Assembly (NCBI GenBank): GCA_904420015.1
Contig: CAJFTS010000031.1
Coordinates: 1-58,644, forward strand
DNA from: an uncultured Clostridia bacterium
GTDB taxonomy: Bacteria; Bacillota; Clostridia; Oscillospirales; Acutalibacteraceae
Length of the DNA: 58,644 nt
Reading direction: 5' to 3'
The stretch's first letter is position 1. Every line of letters starts with the position of its first letter. The notes beneath the pieces were generated by a model. That model was not told where the DNA came from. It saw only the letters and a list, made by a program, of their open reading frames with translations, and searched no databases. The position numbers and the translations under genes were made by a program. Shown here piece after piece: positions 16,106 through 25,305 of this stretch.

Positions 16106-17326
16106 ATGGCTTACACCTTTGTTCCCGGCGGCGTCACCGCGCCGGCCGGGTTCACGGCGGCGGGTACCCACTGCGGGATCCGCAAAAATAAAGAGAAAAA
16201 GGATCTGGCGATGATCTACTGCGAAAAGCCCTGCGGGGCCTGCGCGGTATACACCCAGAACTTGGTAAAGGGCGCGCCCATCCTGGTCACCCAAAGAAAC
16301 ATCCGCCAGGGCCGGGCCCAGGCGGTGATCTGCAACTCCGGCAACGCCAACACCTGCAACGAGGACGGGGTGCAGAAGGCCAACCGCATGTGCGAGCTGA
16401 CGGCCAAGGCCCTGAAGATCGACACCCGGGACGTGATTGTGGCCTCCACCGGCGTCATCGGGCAGACCCTGCCCATCGATCCCATCGCCGAGGGAATTCC
16501 GGCGCTGGCGGCCAGCCTCTCAAAAGAAGGGGGCGCAGACGCGGCCGAGGCCATCCTGACCACCGACACCATCCGCAAGGAGCTGGCGGTGGAGTTTTCC
16601 ATCGGCGGCGCTACCTGCCGCATCGGCGGTATTGCAAAGGGCTCGGGGATGATCCATCCGAACATGGCCACCATGCTTTGCTTTTTAACCACCGACGCGG
16701 ACATTCATCCGGAGCTGCTGGACAAGGCGCTCCACGAGGCGGTGGGGATCAGCTTCAACATGGTCTCCGTCGACGGGGACACCTCCACCAACGACATGGT
16801 CTCCATCATGGCTTCCGGCCTGGCAAAGAACCCGAAGATCACCGATTTCGGCGAAGGGTACCAGACCTTCCTTTCCGCCCTGAAGGCTCTGTGCACGGCG
16901 CTGGCGAAACAGGTGGCCAAGGACGGCGAAGGGGCAACCAAGCTGCTCGAATGCAGGGTAACGGGGGCGAAATCGGCGCCGGCGGCAAAAACGGCGGCAA
17001 AATCGGTCATCTGCTCGAGCTTGGTAAAGGCGGCCATGTTCGGCGCGGACGCCAATTGGGGCCGGGTGCTGTGCGCGCTGGGCTATGCGGGTGTCCCGAT
17101 CGACGTTACCGGCGTTACCGTCTCCTTTGAGAGCAAGGCGGGGCGCATCCTTGTGTGCGAAAAGGGCGCGGGAGTGGATTTTGACGAAGAAAAGGCCAAG
17201 CAGGTCTTGCTGGAGGACGAAATCCTCATCGACGTCACCCTCAAGGACGGGGATGCGGAGGCGACCGCCTACGGCTGCGATCTGACCTACGATTATGTAA
17301 AGATCAACGGCGACTACCGCACCTAA
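16106..17326 (+). CDS. argJ: Bifunctional glutamate N-acetyltransferase / amino-acid acetyltransferase ArgJ
   Basis: 406-residue enzyme of the acetyl-recycling arginine pathway. It moves the acetyl group from N-acetylornithine to glutamate, and in bifunctional forms can also use acetyl-CoA. The self-cleavage site is visible in GSGMIHPNMATML, whose Thr becomes the N-terminal nucleophile of the beta chain. AVICNSGNANTCNEDG and FNMVSVDGDTSTNDMV are conserved blocks. AGGAGG precedes the ATG at 16106; a longer in-frame reading upstream is antisense-like noise through argC. No separate argA or argE is present in the operon, which favours the cyclic route. Confidence 0.96.
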   Translation: MAYTFVPGGVTAPAGFTAAGTHCGIRKNKEKKDLAMIYCEKPCGACAVYTQNLVKGAPILVTQRNIRQGRAQAVICNSGNANTCNEDGVQKANRMCELTAKALKIDTRDVIVASTGVIGQTLPIDPIAEGIPALAASLSKEGGADAAEAILTTDTIRKELAVEFSIGGATCRIGGIAKGSGMIHPNMATMLCFLTTDADIHPELLDKALHEAVGISFNMVSVDGDTSTNDMVSIMASGLAKNPKITDFGEGYQTFLSALKALCTALAKQVAKDGEGATKLLECRVTGAKSAPAAKTAAKSVICSSLVKAAMFGADANWGRVLCALGYAGVPIDVTGVTVSFESKAGRILVCEKGAGVDFDEEKAKQVLLEDEILIDVTLKDGDAEATAYGCDLTYDYVKINGDYRT

Positions 17327-17376
17327 TCCTTCTTCGACCGGTTCCCCCATTATTTTGATGAAACAGGTGATACCAT

Positions 17377-18246
17377 TTGCAGCAGGAACCCAATTTTATC
17401 TCCAACTATGACAAAGCGAAGGTGCTGGTCACCGCCCTTCCCTATATCCAAAAATATTACGGCAAGACCATTGTGGTCAAATACGGCGGGAACGCCATGA
17501 TTTCCGAGGAGCTCAAGGACGCGGTGATGAGCGACATCGTCCTGCTGACGCTGGTGGGCATCCATGTGGTTCTGGTCCATGGGGGCGGCCCGGAGATTTC
17601 CGACATGCTCAAGAAAATGGGCAAGGAAAGCAAATTCGTGGGCGGCCTGCGGTACACCGACGAGGAGACCATGGAGGTCGTACAGATGGTGCTGGCGGGC
17701 AAGGTCAATAAGGACCTGGTCCAGCGCATTGCCGACCACGGAGGAAAGGCCATCGGCCTGTGCGGGCTGGACGGCGGAATGATTACCGCGGAAAAGAAGG
17801 CCGGGGTAGATCTGGGCCTGGTGGGAGAGATCACCAAGGTGGACGTTTCGGTGATTGAGGACGCGCTGGACAAACGGTATATCCCGGTGGTGGCCACCGT
17901 CGCGGCAGGGGAGCACGGCGAATCTTACAACATCAACGCCGACATCGCCGCCTCCCGCATCGCGGCGGAGCTGAAGGCGCAGAAGCTGATTCTGATGACC
18001 GATATCCCCGGCCTGCTGCGGGATATCTACGACGAAAGCACCCTTATCCCGGTGGTGCAGGTCAGCGAGGTCAACTCCCTGAAGCAGGACAACATCATCT
18101 CCGGCGGGATGATCCCGAAGATCGACTGCTGTGTGGACGCGGTGCGCCGCGGGGTAGGGCGCGCGCACATCATCGACGGGCGCGTCCCCCATTCCATCCT
18201 GATCGAAACCCTCTCCGACGAGGGGATCGGCACCATGTTCCTCTAA
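17377..18246 (+). CDS. argB: Acetylglutamate kinase
   Basis: 289-residue amino-acid kinase that phosphorylates N-acetylglutamate. The nucleotide-binding start VVKYGGNAM, the substrate loop LVHGGGPEIS and the late GGMIPKIDCCVDAV are all present. The N-terminal extension (about 20 residues before the first strand, with SNYDKAKVLVTALPYIQKYY) resembles the kinked helix of arginine-sensitive hexameric enzymes, so feedback inhibition by arginine is likely. That is inference. The TTG start at 17377 has AGGTGA seven bases upstream, and no in-frame ATG is better placed. Confidence 0.96.
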   Translation: MQQEPNFISNYDKAKVLVTALPYIQKYYGKTIVVKYGGNAMISEELKDAVMSDIVLLTLVGIHVVLVHGGGPEISDMLKKMGKESKFVGGLRYTDEETMEVVQMVLAGKVNKDLVQRIADHGGKAIGLCGLDGGMITAEKKAGVDLGLVGEITKVDVSVIEDALDKRYIPVVATVAAGEHGESYNINADIAASRIAAELKAQKLILMTDIPGLLRDIYDESTLIPVVQVSEVNSLKQDNIISGGMIPKIDCCVDAVRRGVGRAHIIDGRVPHSILIETLSDEGIGTMFL

Positions 18247-18277
18247 TAATTCGGCCAAAAGAAAGGAAGCGGGAAGC

Positions 18278-19465
18278 ATGACCATATCCGAAGCAATGGA
18301 GCGGGAATCCCATTATCTGATGCCCACCTACAAGCGGTTCCCGGTGGTTCTGGAAAGCGGAAAGGGCGCCACCGCCGCCGATGTGGAGGGCCAGACCTAC
18401 ATCGACTTCGGCGCAGGGATCGGCGTCAACGCCCTGGGTTACTGCGACGAAGGGTGGGTCCGGGCGGTTGCAGAGCAGGCGGGCAAGCTGCAGCACATCT
18501 CCAACCTCTATTACAGCCCCATCCAGATTGAGCTGGCGGAAGCTCTCGTCAACCAGACGGGGATGAGCCGGGTGTTCTTATGCAACTCCGGCGCCGAGGC
18601 CAACGAATGCGCCATTAAAGCAGCGCGCAAATACAGCTTTGACAAATACGGCGAAGGGCGCAGCACCATCCTGACGCTGCAAAACTCCTTCCACGGCCGT
18701 ACGGTGACCACCTTGGCCGCCACCGGACAGGACATCTTTCATCAGTATTTTTCTCCCTTCACCGAAGGGTTCGACTATATCCCGGCCAACGACGCCGGCG
18801 CGCTGCTCGAACGGATCGGCAGCGGCGTCTGCGCGGTGCTTCTCGAATGCATCCAAGGGGAAGGCGGCGTCTGCCCGCTGGACGGCGACTATCTGCGTTT
18901 TGTGGCACAGACCTGCAAAAAGCACGACGTGCTCCTCCTTATCGACGAGGTACAGACCGGGATGAGCCGCACCGGAACCCTGCTTGCCTGCGAGCAGTTC
19001 GGCGTCAAGCCCGACGTGGTGACGCTGGCCAAGGGCCTGGCGGGCGGGCTTCCCATCGGCGCCTGCCTGTGTACCGACGCGCTCAAGGATACGCTGAGCG
19101 CGGGCATGCACGGCTCTACCTTCGGCGGCAACCCGGTCTCCTGTGCGGCGGCCCTTTATGTGCTCGGCCGGGTATCCAAGCCCGATTTTCTAAAAGAGGT
19201 GCGCGAAAAGGGCGCGTATTTAAAGGAAAAGCTGCTTTCCCTGCCCCATATCAAGGAAGTACGCGGGATGGGGCTGATGCTGGGCGCGGTATTGGACGAA
19301 GGCTTTGCCGCCGGTGAAATCGCCGCAAAGTGCGTGGAAAACGGGCTTTTGGTGCTCACGGCCAAGACTCTGCTGCGTTTTCTGCCGCCCCTTACCATTA
19401 CCAAGGAAGAAATCGACCGCGGCGTTGCGGTGTTACAAACCATTTTAACAAGGGAGGACTCGTAA
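18278..19465 (+). CDS. argD: Acetylornithine aminotransferase
   Basis: 395-residue class III PLP aminotransferase making N-acetylornithine from the semialdehyde and glutamate. LCNSGAEANECAIKAAR binds the cofactor phosphate. LLIDEVQTGMSRTGTL carries the Asp that pairs with the pyridine nitrogen, and TLAKGLAGGLPIGA carries the Schiff-base lysine. GSTFGGNPVSCAAAL is also typical. GGAAGCGG precedes the ATG. Members of this family can also act on succinyl-diaminopimelate, which would serve lysine synthesis, but the operon context points to arginine. Confidence 0.95.
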   Translation: MTISEAMERESHYLMPTYKRFPVVLESGKGATAADVEGQTYIDFGAGIGVNALGYCDEGWVRAVAEQAGKLQHISNLYYSPIQIELAEALVNQTGMSRVFLCNSGAEANECAIKAARKYSFDKYGEGRSTILTLQNSFHGRTVTTLAATGQDIFHQYFSPFTEGFDYIPANDAGALLERIGSGVCAVLLECIQGEGGVCPLDGDYLRFVAQTCKKHDVLLLIDEVQTGMSRTGTLLACEQFGVKPDVVTLAKGLAGGLPIGACLCTDALKDTLSAGMHGSTFGGNPVSCAAALYVLGRVSKPDFLKEVREKGAYLKEKLLSLPHIKEVRGMGLMLGAVLDEGFAAGEIAAKCVENGLLVLTAKTLLRFLPPLTITKEEIDRGVAVLQTILTREDS

Positions 19466-19466
19466 C

Positions 19467-20381
19467 ATGAACCATCTTCTCCGTATGCTGGACCTCTCCA
19501 CCGATGAAATCACCAAAATCCTCAATCTGGCCGACCAGCTCAAGTACGAGCTCAAGCACGGCATTGAGCACAAGCTTTTGGCCGGCAAGACGCTGGGGAT
19601 GATCTTCCAGAAGGCGTCCACCCGCACCCGGGTCTCCTTCGAGGTAGGGATGTATCAGCTGGGCGGCTACGCCCTGTTTTTGAGCGCCAACGATCTGCAG
19701 ATCGGCCGGGGCGAGCCGGTGGAGGACACCGCGCGGGTCCTTTCCCGGTATCTCGACGGCATCATGATCCGCACCTTCGAGCAGGCGGAGGTGGAGGCGC
19801 TGGCCGAACACGGCTCCATCCCCATCATCAACGGCCTGACCGATATCTCCCATCCCTGCCAGGTGCTCGCGGACCTGCTGACCATCCGGGAGATCAAGGG
19901 CCGGTTCGACGGGCTGAAGATGTGCTACATCGGCGACGGCAACAATATGGCCAATTCCCTGATCGTGGGCGGACTGAAGGTTGGGATGAAGGTGGCGGCG
20001 GCCTGCCCGGCCGGGTATGAACCGCTGGCCAATGCGGATCCCTTTGTCAAGGGGAATGCCGGCTATACCTTCTGCAACGACCCGATGGAAGCGGCCAAGG
20101 ATGCGGACGTGGTCATTACCGACGTGTGGGCGTCCATGGGCCAGGAGGCGGAGGCGGCCAAGCGCCGGGAGGCCTTTCAGGGCTATCAGGTCAACCAGGA
20201 GCTGATGAAGGCGGCCCATGCCGACGCGATGGTGCTCCACTGCCTGCCGGCGCACCGGGGCGAAGAGATTGCGGCGGATGTCTTTGAGGCCCACGCTTCG
20301 GAGATTTTTGAGGAAGCGGAAAACCGTCTGCATGCCCAAAAGGCGGTTATGGTCCTGCTGATGGGCGAAAAACAGGCGTAA
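19467..20381 (+). CDS. argF: Ornithine carbamoyltransferase, anabolic
   Basis: 304-residue enzyme forming citrulline from ornithine and carbamoyl phosphate. The carbamoyl-phosphate site KASTRTRVSFEVG and the HPCQVLADL block are present. The ornithine-binding HCLPAHRGEE lies near the C-terminus. The ATG at 19467 is two bases after the argD stop, with GGAGG inside the end of argD. Last gene of the operon. No carbamoyl-phosphate synthase genes follow, so carAB must lie elsewhere. Position in a biosynthetic operon argues against a catabolic role. Confidence 0.96.
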   Translation: MNHLLRMLDLSTDEITKILNLADQLKYELKHGIEHKLLAGKTLGMIFQKASTRTRVSFEVGMYQLGGYALFLSANDLQIGRGEPVEDTARVLSRYLDGIMIRTFEQAEVEALAEHGSIPIINGLTDISHPCQVLADLLTIREIKGRFDGLKMCYIGDGNNMANSLIVGGLKVGMKVAAACPAGYEPLANADPFVKGNAGYTFCNDPMEAAKDADVVITDVWASMGQEAEAAKRREAFQGYQVNQELMKAAHADAMVLHCLPAHRGEEIAADVFEAHASEIFEEAENRLHAQKAVMVLLMGEKQA

Positions 20382-20444
20382 AATATCCGGAAATTTACAG
20401 CCGTTTTCGCGCGTTTTTTTTCTAGGTTTTTTTGGTCATTACCC

Positions 20445-20673
<229 letters not shown>

Positions 20674-20691
20674 ACAAAAGCACGCCAGACA

Positions 20692-20726
20692 AAAGGCGGA
20701 ACGCTTTGGCGTTCCGCCTTTTTGCT
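20692..20726 (+). terminator. Terminator of the ferredoxin gene
   Basis: Perfect stem 20692-20704 with 20709-20721 (AAAGGCGGAACGC and complement), loop TTTG, then TTTTT. Confidence 0.92.
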
Positions 20727-20749
20727 TGCGAATATGTTGGAGGATTCTT

Positions 20750-21478
20750 ATGGAGCCGAACAGGCGGCTGCCGCTGGGCGGCGGCTTCTCGATTTACGTA
20801 TCCGACCGGCATACCTTTGGCACCGACGCAATTCTGCTGTCCCAATTTGCCGCGCCAAAGCCCAGGGACCGAATCTGTGACCTTGGCACCGGCTGCGGGA
20901 TTCTTCCCTTGCTCTGGCTGCGGGACCGAACCCTTCTCTCCCCCATCGACGGGGTGGACATTCAGCCGGATGCCTGTGCGCTGTTTGAGAAAAGCCTGCG
21001 GGAAAACCGCTGGGAAGGCCGCGCGGCGGCCGTGTGCGGAGACCTGCGCGCGCTCCCCCTCCCCATGGGACGATACGGCTTAGTGACCTGCAATCCCCCT
21101 TACCGGCGCCCCGGCTGCGGAAAGCTCTGCAAGGACGAAGGGAAAAACATCGCCCGGTTTGAGCTGACCTGCACGGTATCCGACGCGGCCAAAAGCGCTG
21201 GACGCCTGTTAAAGACAGGGGGGCGCTTTTGCTTGTGCCACCTGCCCGAACGGCTGGCCGATTGTATGCAGGCCATGCGGGCGGCTGGGATAGAGCCCAA
21301 GCGCCTGCGGCTGGTGGAGCAGCAGGCCGGCTGCGCGCCCTGGCTTTTGCTTCTCGAGGGGATAAAGGGGGCGAAAAACGGGCTGCAGATCCTCCCGTCA
21401 TTGGCGCTAAAACAGCCGGACGGTAGGGATACCGAAGAGGCACGGCTGCTTTATGCCGGGTTTGAGGCCCCATCCTAA
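20750..21478 (+). CDS. TrmN6/YfiC-type tRNA1(Val) (adenine37-N6)-methyltransferase family
   Basis: 242-residue class I methyltransferase. The SAM loop is CDLGTGCGILPLLWL, the acidic strand end is VDIQPDAC, and the base-flipping catalytic motif is CNPPY, typical of N6-adenine methylation. Family members commonly sit directly upstream of rsmI in Firmicutes, as here (74-base gap). The ATG at 20750 has GGAGG upstream. Substrate assignment to adenine-37 of a tRNA follows from family membership. Many clostridial copies are untested, so a different RNA target is possible. Confidence 0.85.
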   Translation: MEPNRRLPLGGGFSIYVSDRHTFGTDAILLSQFAAPKPRDRICDLGTGCGILPLLWLRDRTLLSPIDGVDIQPDACALFEKSLRENRWEGRAAAVCGDLRALPLPMGRYGLVTCNPPYRRPGCGKLCKDEGKNIARFELTCTVSDAAKSAGRLLKTGGRFCLCHLPERLADCMQAMRAAGIEPKRLRLVEQQAGCAPWLLLLEGIKGAKNGLQILPSLALKQPDGRDTEEARLLYAGFEAPS

Positions 21479-21551
21479 GCCCAATATTTCTCTGAAACCT
21501 ACTGCGAAAACGGCTCCATCATGCTATATTTGTAGAGAAGGAGGCGCCCGA

Positions 21552-22412
21552 ATGCCCGGTAAACTGGTCCTGGTGGGGACGCCCATCGGCAATCTTTCGG
21601 ATTTTTCTCCCCGCGCCCGGCAGGCGCTGGAGGAATGCGACTTCATCGCGGCGGAGGACACCCGGGTGACCTTGAAGCTGTTGAATCATTTTTCCATCAA
21701 GAAACCGCTCGTCAGCTATTACGAACACAACCGCCGGGAAAAAGGCGCACTTATCTGTCAAAGGCTGGAGGCAGGCGAAACCGCCTGCCTGGTCACCGAT
21801 GCGGGGATGCCCGCCATCTCCGACCCGGGAGAGGATTTGGTAGCTCTTTGCGCTGCCCGCGGCATCCCGGTTGCAGCGGTACCGGGGCCCAGCGCCGTGG
21901 TCACGGCGCTGGCGCTGTCCGGGCTGCCTACCGGCCGGTTTTGCTTTGAAGGCTTCTTGAGCACGGCAAAGGCCAGCCGGCGGGACCATCTCAACGCCGT
22001 CAAGGAGGAACGGCGCACGCTGGTGTTTTACGAAGCCCCCCACAAGCTCCCCTCCACCCTGCAGGATCTATACGACGCATTGGGGGATCGGCGGGTTGCC
22101 ATCTGCCGGGAAATGACCAAGCTGCATGAGGAAGTCATACGCACCACCTTAGGCGAGGCTGCCCAGCGGTTTCGCACGGAGCTCCCCCGTGGGGAACAGG
22201 TGCTGGTGGTGGAAGGGGCGCCTGCGCCCGCGCCGCGGACGCTGTCCTTGTCCGACGCGGCGGCATTGGCCAAAGAACGGATGGCGCAAGGGATGGCCGC
22301 TACCCAAGCGGCCAAGGAAGCGGCCAGGGAAAGCGGCCTGAAAAAGGGTGATATTTACCGAGAGCTCATGCAAGCAAACCAAATACAAACCGATTTCGGG
22401 AAGAAGGAGTGA
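21552..22412 (+). CDS. rsmI: 16S rRNA (cytidine1402-2'-O)-methyltransferase RsmI
   Basis: 286-residue tetrapyrrole-methylase-fold enzyme that 2'-O-methylates C1402 in the decoding centre. The start LVLVGTPIGNLSDFSPRAR, the block AAEDTRVTLKLLNHF, the SAM-site loop VTDAGMPAISDPG and VPGPSAVVTALALSGL are all diagnostic. The tail has a short helical extension. GGAGG precedes the ATG at 21552. The stop overlaps the ribosome site of the following gene, whose ATG is 5 bases further on, so the two are probably co-translated. Confidence 0.96.
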   Translation: MPGKLVLVGTPIGNLSDFSPRARQALEECDFIAAEDTRVTLKLLNHFSIKKPLVSYYEHNRREKGALICQRLEAGETACLVTDAGMPAISDPGEDLVALCAARGIPVAAVPGPSAVVTALALSGLPTGRFCFEGFLSTAKASRRDHLNAVKEERRTLVFYEAPHKLPSTLQDLYDALGDRRVAICREMTKLHEEVIRTTLGEAAQRFRTELPRGEQVLVVEGAPAPAPRTLSLSDAAALAKERMAQGMAATQAAKEAARESGLKKGDIYRELMQANQIQTDFGKKE

Positions 22413-22417
22413 ATGCA

Positions 22418-23008
22418 ATGGGAAAGAAACACGACAAAGGATATGGCTGGGAGCTGGCGGTAGGCGCAGCGGTTTTAACCGCCTCAGCGGTGACGGCCTA
22501 TCTGCTCATGCGAAAGGATCGCAGGCTGCTCGAACAAAGGGTAAAGGCGCTGATCCGCCGCGGCGAACGGTATAAGCATTTAACCGGTCCGCTGTTCGAC
22601 ACCATTCCCCAGCGGCAGCTTTACACGGCGGTTTCGGCAAATCTACAGGCTAAGCTCAAGGAAGCGGCTGACCCAAAAGAGGTGCTTGCCTCCTTTACCC
22701 CGGAACAAAGCACCATCTATATCATCTACGATGTCTGTCAGTCGGTTGCGACGGGCGGTTTTGTCAAGCTGTTCTCCGGCGAACACAGCGTTTTTGCCGT
22801 CAACGCGCCGGAAATCTTTGAACAGGTGGGAGCCGACGCTTACGCGGATATCCTGCGCAAGGCAAACGCGGTCTTTGAATGCGGCATGAATGCTTCTGAT
22901 TTTCAGCCGCTCGAAGCGGCTTTCCTCTCCCTAATGAAAACCAATCCCATCTCCAACTGCTGCGGGGCGTTCATTTCGGAGCATCGTTCGGCGTTTTTGG
23001 ATGAGTAA
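22418..23008 (+). CDS. Membrane-anchored DUF4375-like (DMP19) protein
   Basis: 196-residue protein of unknown function. One N-terminal membrane segment (about residues 10-27, WELAVGAAVLTASAVTAYLL) is followed by a soluble helical domain. That domain resembles the DUF4375/DMP19 fold: TIYIIYDVCQSVATGGFVKLF, then FEQVGADAYADILRKANAVF. DMP19 in Neisseria is a DNA-mimic protein, but no such role should be assumed here. The ATG at 22418 has GAAGGAG 8 bases upstream, while the GTG at 22409 overlaps that site. It directly follows rsmI. Confidence 0.65.
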   Translation: MGKKHDKGYGWELAVGAAVLTASAVTAYLLMRKDRRLLEQRVKALIRRGERYKHLTGPLFDTIPQRQLYTAVSANLQAKLKEAADPKEVLASFTPEQSTIYIIYDVCQSVATGGFVKLFSGEHSVFAVNAPEIFEQVGADAYADILRKANAVFECGMNASDFQPLEAAFLSLMKTNPISNCCGAFISEHRSAFLDE

Positions 23009-23061
23009 TTGGCCGTTCTTGGGGAAAAACAATTTCTAGAGGAATTTATTTTAAATTTCGC

Positions 23062-23089
23062 TTGATATTATACCGATTTAGTGTATAAT
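23062..23089 (+). promoter_or_regulatory. Promoter of the rubrerythrin gene
   Basis: TTGATA (23062-23067), 16 bases, TATAAT (23084-23089). Strong match, consistent with an abundant protein. No clear PerR box was recognised. Confidence 0.65.
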
Positions 23090-23121
23090 ATAGGTAATAT
23101 CTTATCACAGGAGGTTTTATC

Positions 23122-23664
23122 ATGGTTGATTTTGAAAACAGCAAGACTAAAGCAAATCTGATGGCTGCCTTTGCCGGCGAATCCCAGGCGCGCAACAAAT
23201 ACACCTACTACGCTTCCAAGGCGAAGAAGGAAGGCTACGAGCAGATTGCTGCGATCTTTGCGGAAACCGCCGCCAATGAAAAGGAGCATGCGGAACTCTG
23301 GTTTAAGCATCTGCACAACGGCGAGATTCCCGACACCCTCACCAACCTCAAGGATGCTGCCGACGGTGAGAACTTTGAGTGGACCGACATGTACAAAAAC
23401 TATGCTGAGGTCGCCCGTGAGGAAGGCTTCACCGCTCTGGCTGCGCAGATGGAGCTGGTGGCGAAGATCGAAAAGACCCATGAAGAGCGTTACCGCAAGC
23501 TGATTGCCGCCATCGAAAACGGCACGGTCTTTAAGAAGGATCAGCCGGTAATGTGGGTATGCCGCAACTGCGGCCACATCCATGTTGGTGTTGCCGCACC
23601 GGAAATCTGCCCGGCATGTAAGCATCCGAAGGCTTACTTCGAAATCAAGGCAGAAAACTATTAA
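23122..23664 (+). CDS. Rubrerythrin
   Basis: 180-residue peroxide-scavenging protein of anaerobes, reducing hydrogen peroxide to water with electrons from rubredoxin or ferredoxin-type donors. The N-terminal ferritin-like domain (1-140) holds diiron ligands: Glu in [16 protein letters not shown]-x2-H in [13 protein letters not shown], and a late EKTHEERY. The C-terminal rubredoxin-like domain binds one iron through [10 protein letters not shown] and [17 protein letters not shown] precedes the ATG. It is a single-gene unit with its own promoter and terminator. Confidence 0.95.
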   Translation: MVDFENSKTKANLMAAFAGESQARNKYTYYASKAKKEGYEQIAAIFAETAANEKEHAELWFKHLHNGEIPDTLTNLKDAADGENFEWTDMYKNYAEVAREEGFTALAAQMELVAKIEKTHEERYRKLIAAIENGTVFKKDQPVMWVCRNCGHIHVGVAAPEICPACKHPKAYFEIKAENY

Positions 23665-23679
23665 TCGGAACATTAGGGA

Positions 23680-23717
23680 AACAGGAAAGACGGATAACCG
23701 TCTTTCCTGTTTTTTTA
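23680..23717 (+). terminator. Terminator of the rubrerythrin gene
   Basis: Perfect 14-bp stem (23680-23693 with 23698-23711) around ATAA, followed by a T-run. Confidence 0.93.
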
Positions 23718-24242
23718 TCCCTCGGCGCATAGCCGTCTTGCCACTTTGGCATGCTTTTCCTCAGGCGGCCAAGGGACAATGAAAGACGGGATCGAATGGT
23801 GGGCCGAATGCCGGAAACCGGCGCATTCCCTGCCGCCGGTATGGTGAATAAAATTTCATCCAAACCCATGGGGGACATCCATTCCTCCAATTGCATAGGA
23901 AACGTTTCTTTCCTCTCCGTCAAACGGCATCGCTTTCTCACCCTCTCCCTTTGACATCCCATACATGAAAAGAAGATTCCTGGAACAGTCAAAACCACCG
24001 GCTTTGCCGGAGGCATGAGTAAGCCCTATCAGGGTTTCTTGCCAGCAAGTATCTCAAGACGCACGGAAATTCATTTCACTGGCATCGTTTGCCCCGCGGC
24101 CTGTAAACAGGCGCCCCATTTTATCGGAAGCCTTCCATCACCGTTAGGCTGGCTGTTCGCAGCCCGCTTCGCTCGATGCTTATAGCGAACGCTTTTTTGC
24201 GGGACATCTCCACCGGCACAGCCGGTGGTTTATCTGAACAAT
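23718..24242. other. Gene-free stretch between rubrerythrin and dapA
   Basis: About 525 bases without a credible gene. The left part (23718-23985) holds only a perfect 10-bp palindrome, GAAACGTTTC (23899-23908), and short open frames without support. The right part is the possible IS200/IS605-like remnant described separately. Confidence 0.6.
23990..24235 (-). mobile_element. Possible remnant or miniature of an IS200/IS605-like element
   Basis: A region of about 245 bp is bounded by two related hairpins. On the minus strand it opens with ACCACCGGCTGTGCCGGTGG (near 24213-24232) and closes with CCTCCGGCAAAGCCGGTGG (near 23995-24013) followed by TTTT. Subterminal hairpins of this kind at both ends, without inverted terminal repeats, are typical of IS200/IS605 elements recognised as single strands. 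No full tnpA or tnpB is left; the part before the second hairpin could be a tnpB tail or guide-RNA end, but I cannot prove it. An ordinary pair of hairpins is the alternative. Confidence 0.42.
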
Positions 24243-24286
24243 AAAAAGAGAAAGACCGTCTGTAAACTCGACGGTCTTTCTCTTTG
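24243..24286 (-). terminator. Terminator of dapA
   Basis: Long stem (arms about 24244-24260 and 24270-24285, AAAGAGAAAGACCGTC and complement). On the minus strand it follows the dapA stop and ends in TTTTTATT. Confidence 0.9.
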
Positions 24287-24292
24287 AATGGA

Positions 24293-25243
24293 CTATGCCG
24301 AATGGATCCTTCCCTTGATGACAGGCAGAGACACGGCAAAAAAGGTCTCCTCCTGGGCAAGCAGCCCATGCTTTTGCATCACGAGCCGCAGCCGTTTTGC
24401 CTTTTGCTGGTCCATTTCGCACAGCGGCAGACGACATGGGCCGGCCCCCATCCCCATGTAACGCAGCGCCTGCTTGACGGGAATGGGATTGACGTCGAAA
24501 AATAAGGCCTCAATCAAATCCAAATATTGCAGCTGTAAGGAGGTGCTGTGGGGCGCGTCCCCCTCCCGATAGCTTCGGCAAATTTCGTGCGTAACCTGGG
24601 GCAATAAATTTGCCAGCACCGAAATAACCCCCTTGGCGCCAAGAGACAGCGCCGGTGTGATCTGGTCGTCGTTGCCGCAGTAAAGATCCAGACGATTGCC
24701 GCAGCGGGCGGCAATCTGCGCCATTTGGGATAGGTTGCCGCTGGCCTCCTTGACGGCGACGATGTTTTCAACTTCGCACAGCCGCACACAGGTGTCCGGC
24801 TGGATGTTTACACCGGTACGGGAAGGCACGTTATAGAGGATGACCGGCAGATCGGCCGCCTGGGCGCAGACCTTAAAGTGCTGATAGAGGCCCTCCTGGG
24901 AGGTTTTGTTGTAATACGGAGTAACGTGCAAAAGCGCATCCGCCCCCGCCTGCTGGGCGAGCCGGGAGAGCGCAGCCGCATGCTGGGTGCAGTTTCCGCC
25001 TACCCCCGCGATCACCGGGAGGCGGCCGTTGACCACCTCGGCGGAAAAACGAATGATCTCTATATGCTCCGCATCGGTCATGGTAGAGGCTTCACCGGTG
25101 GTCCCAGCAATCACAACCGCGTCCGCATGATTGGCAATTTGGTACTCCAGCAGCGAGGCAAGTATGTGATAGTCAATAGATCCGTCATCCTTCATAGGGG
25201 TAACAACGGCAGTGGCGCTTCCTCGAAAAACGGTTTTTTTCAT
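24293..25243 (-). CDS. dapA: 4-hydroxy-tetrahydrodipicolinate synthase
   Basis: 316-residue TIM-barrel aldolase condensing pyruvate and aspartate semialdehyde, the first committed step to lysine and diaminopimelate. The TTGE-type substrate loop is in AGTTGEASTM, the catalytic Tyr in VTPYYNKTS, and the Schiff-base Lys in IVAVKEASGNL. The protein is about 20 residues longer than typical DapA, with extra sequence at the C-terminus. GAGAGGA precedes the ATG. Monocistronic, with its own promoter and terminator; no dapB beside it. N-acetylneuraminate-lyase relatives share the fold, but the motifs favour DapA. Confidence 0.92.
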   Translation of the reverse strand: MKKTVFRGSATAVVTPMKDDGSIDYHILASLLEYQIANHADAVVIAGTTGEASTMTDAEHIEIIRFSAEVVNGRLPVIAGVGGNCTQHAAALSRLAQQAGADALLHVTPYYNKTSQEGLYQHFKVCAQAADLPVILYNVPSRTGVNIQPDTCVRLCEVENIVAVKEASGNLSQMAQIAARCGNRLDLYCGNDDQITPALSLGAKGVISVLANLLPQVTHEICRSYREGDAPHSTSLQLQYLDLIEALFFDVNPIPVKQALRYMGMGAGPCRLPLCEMDQQKAKRLRLVMQKHGLLAQEETFFAVSLPVIKGRIHSA

Positions 25244-25305
25244 AATCGGTCCTCTCGATTTTCGAAATATTTTCAGGGGCTGCGGATCTTCATCCGACTG
25301 CTAAC

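Noticed and set aside
23645-24016. Minus-strand frame downstream of rubrerythrin with a possible start near 23896
   Set aside because: It runs through the rubrerythrin terminator and the end of that gene and shows no known domain.
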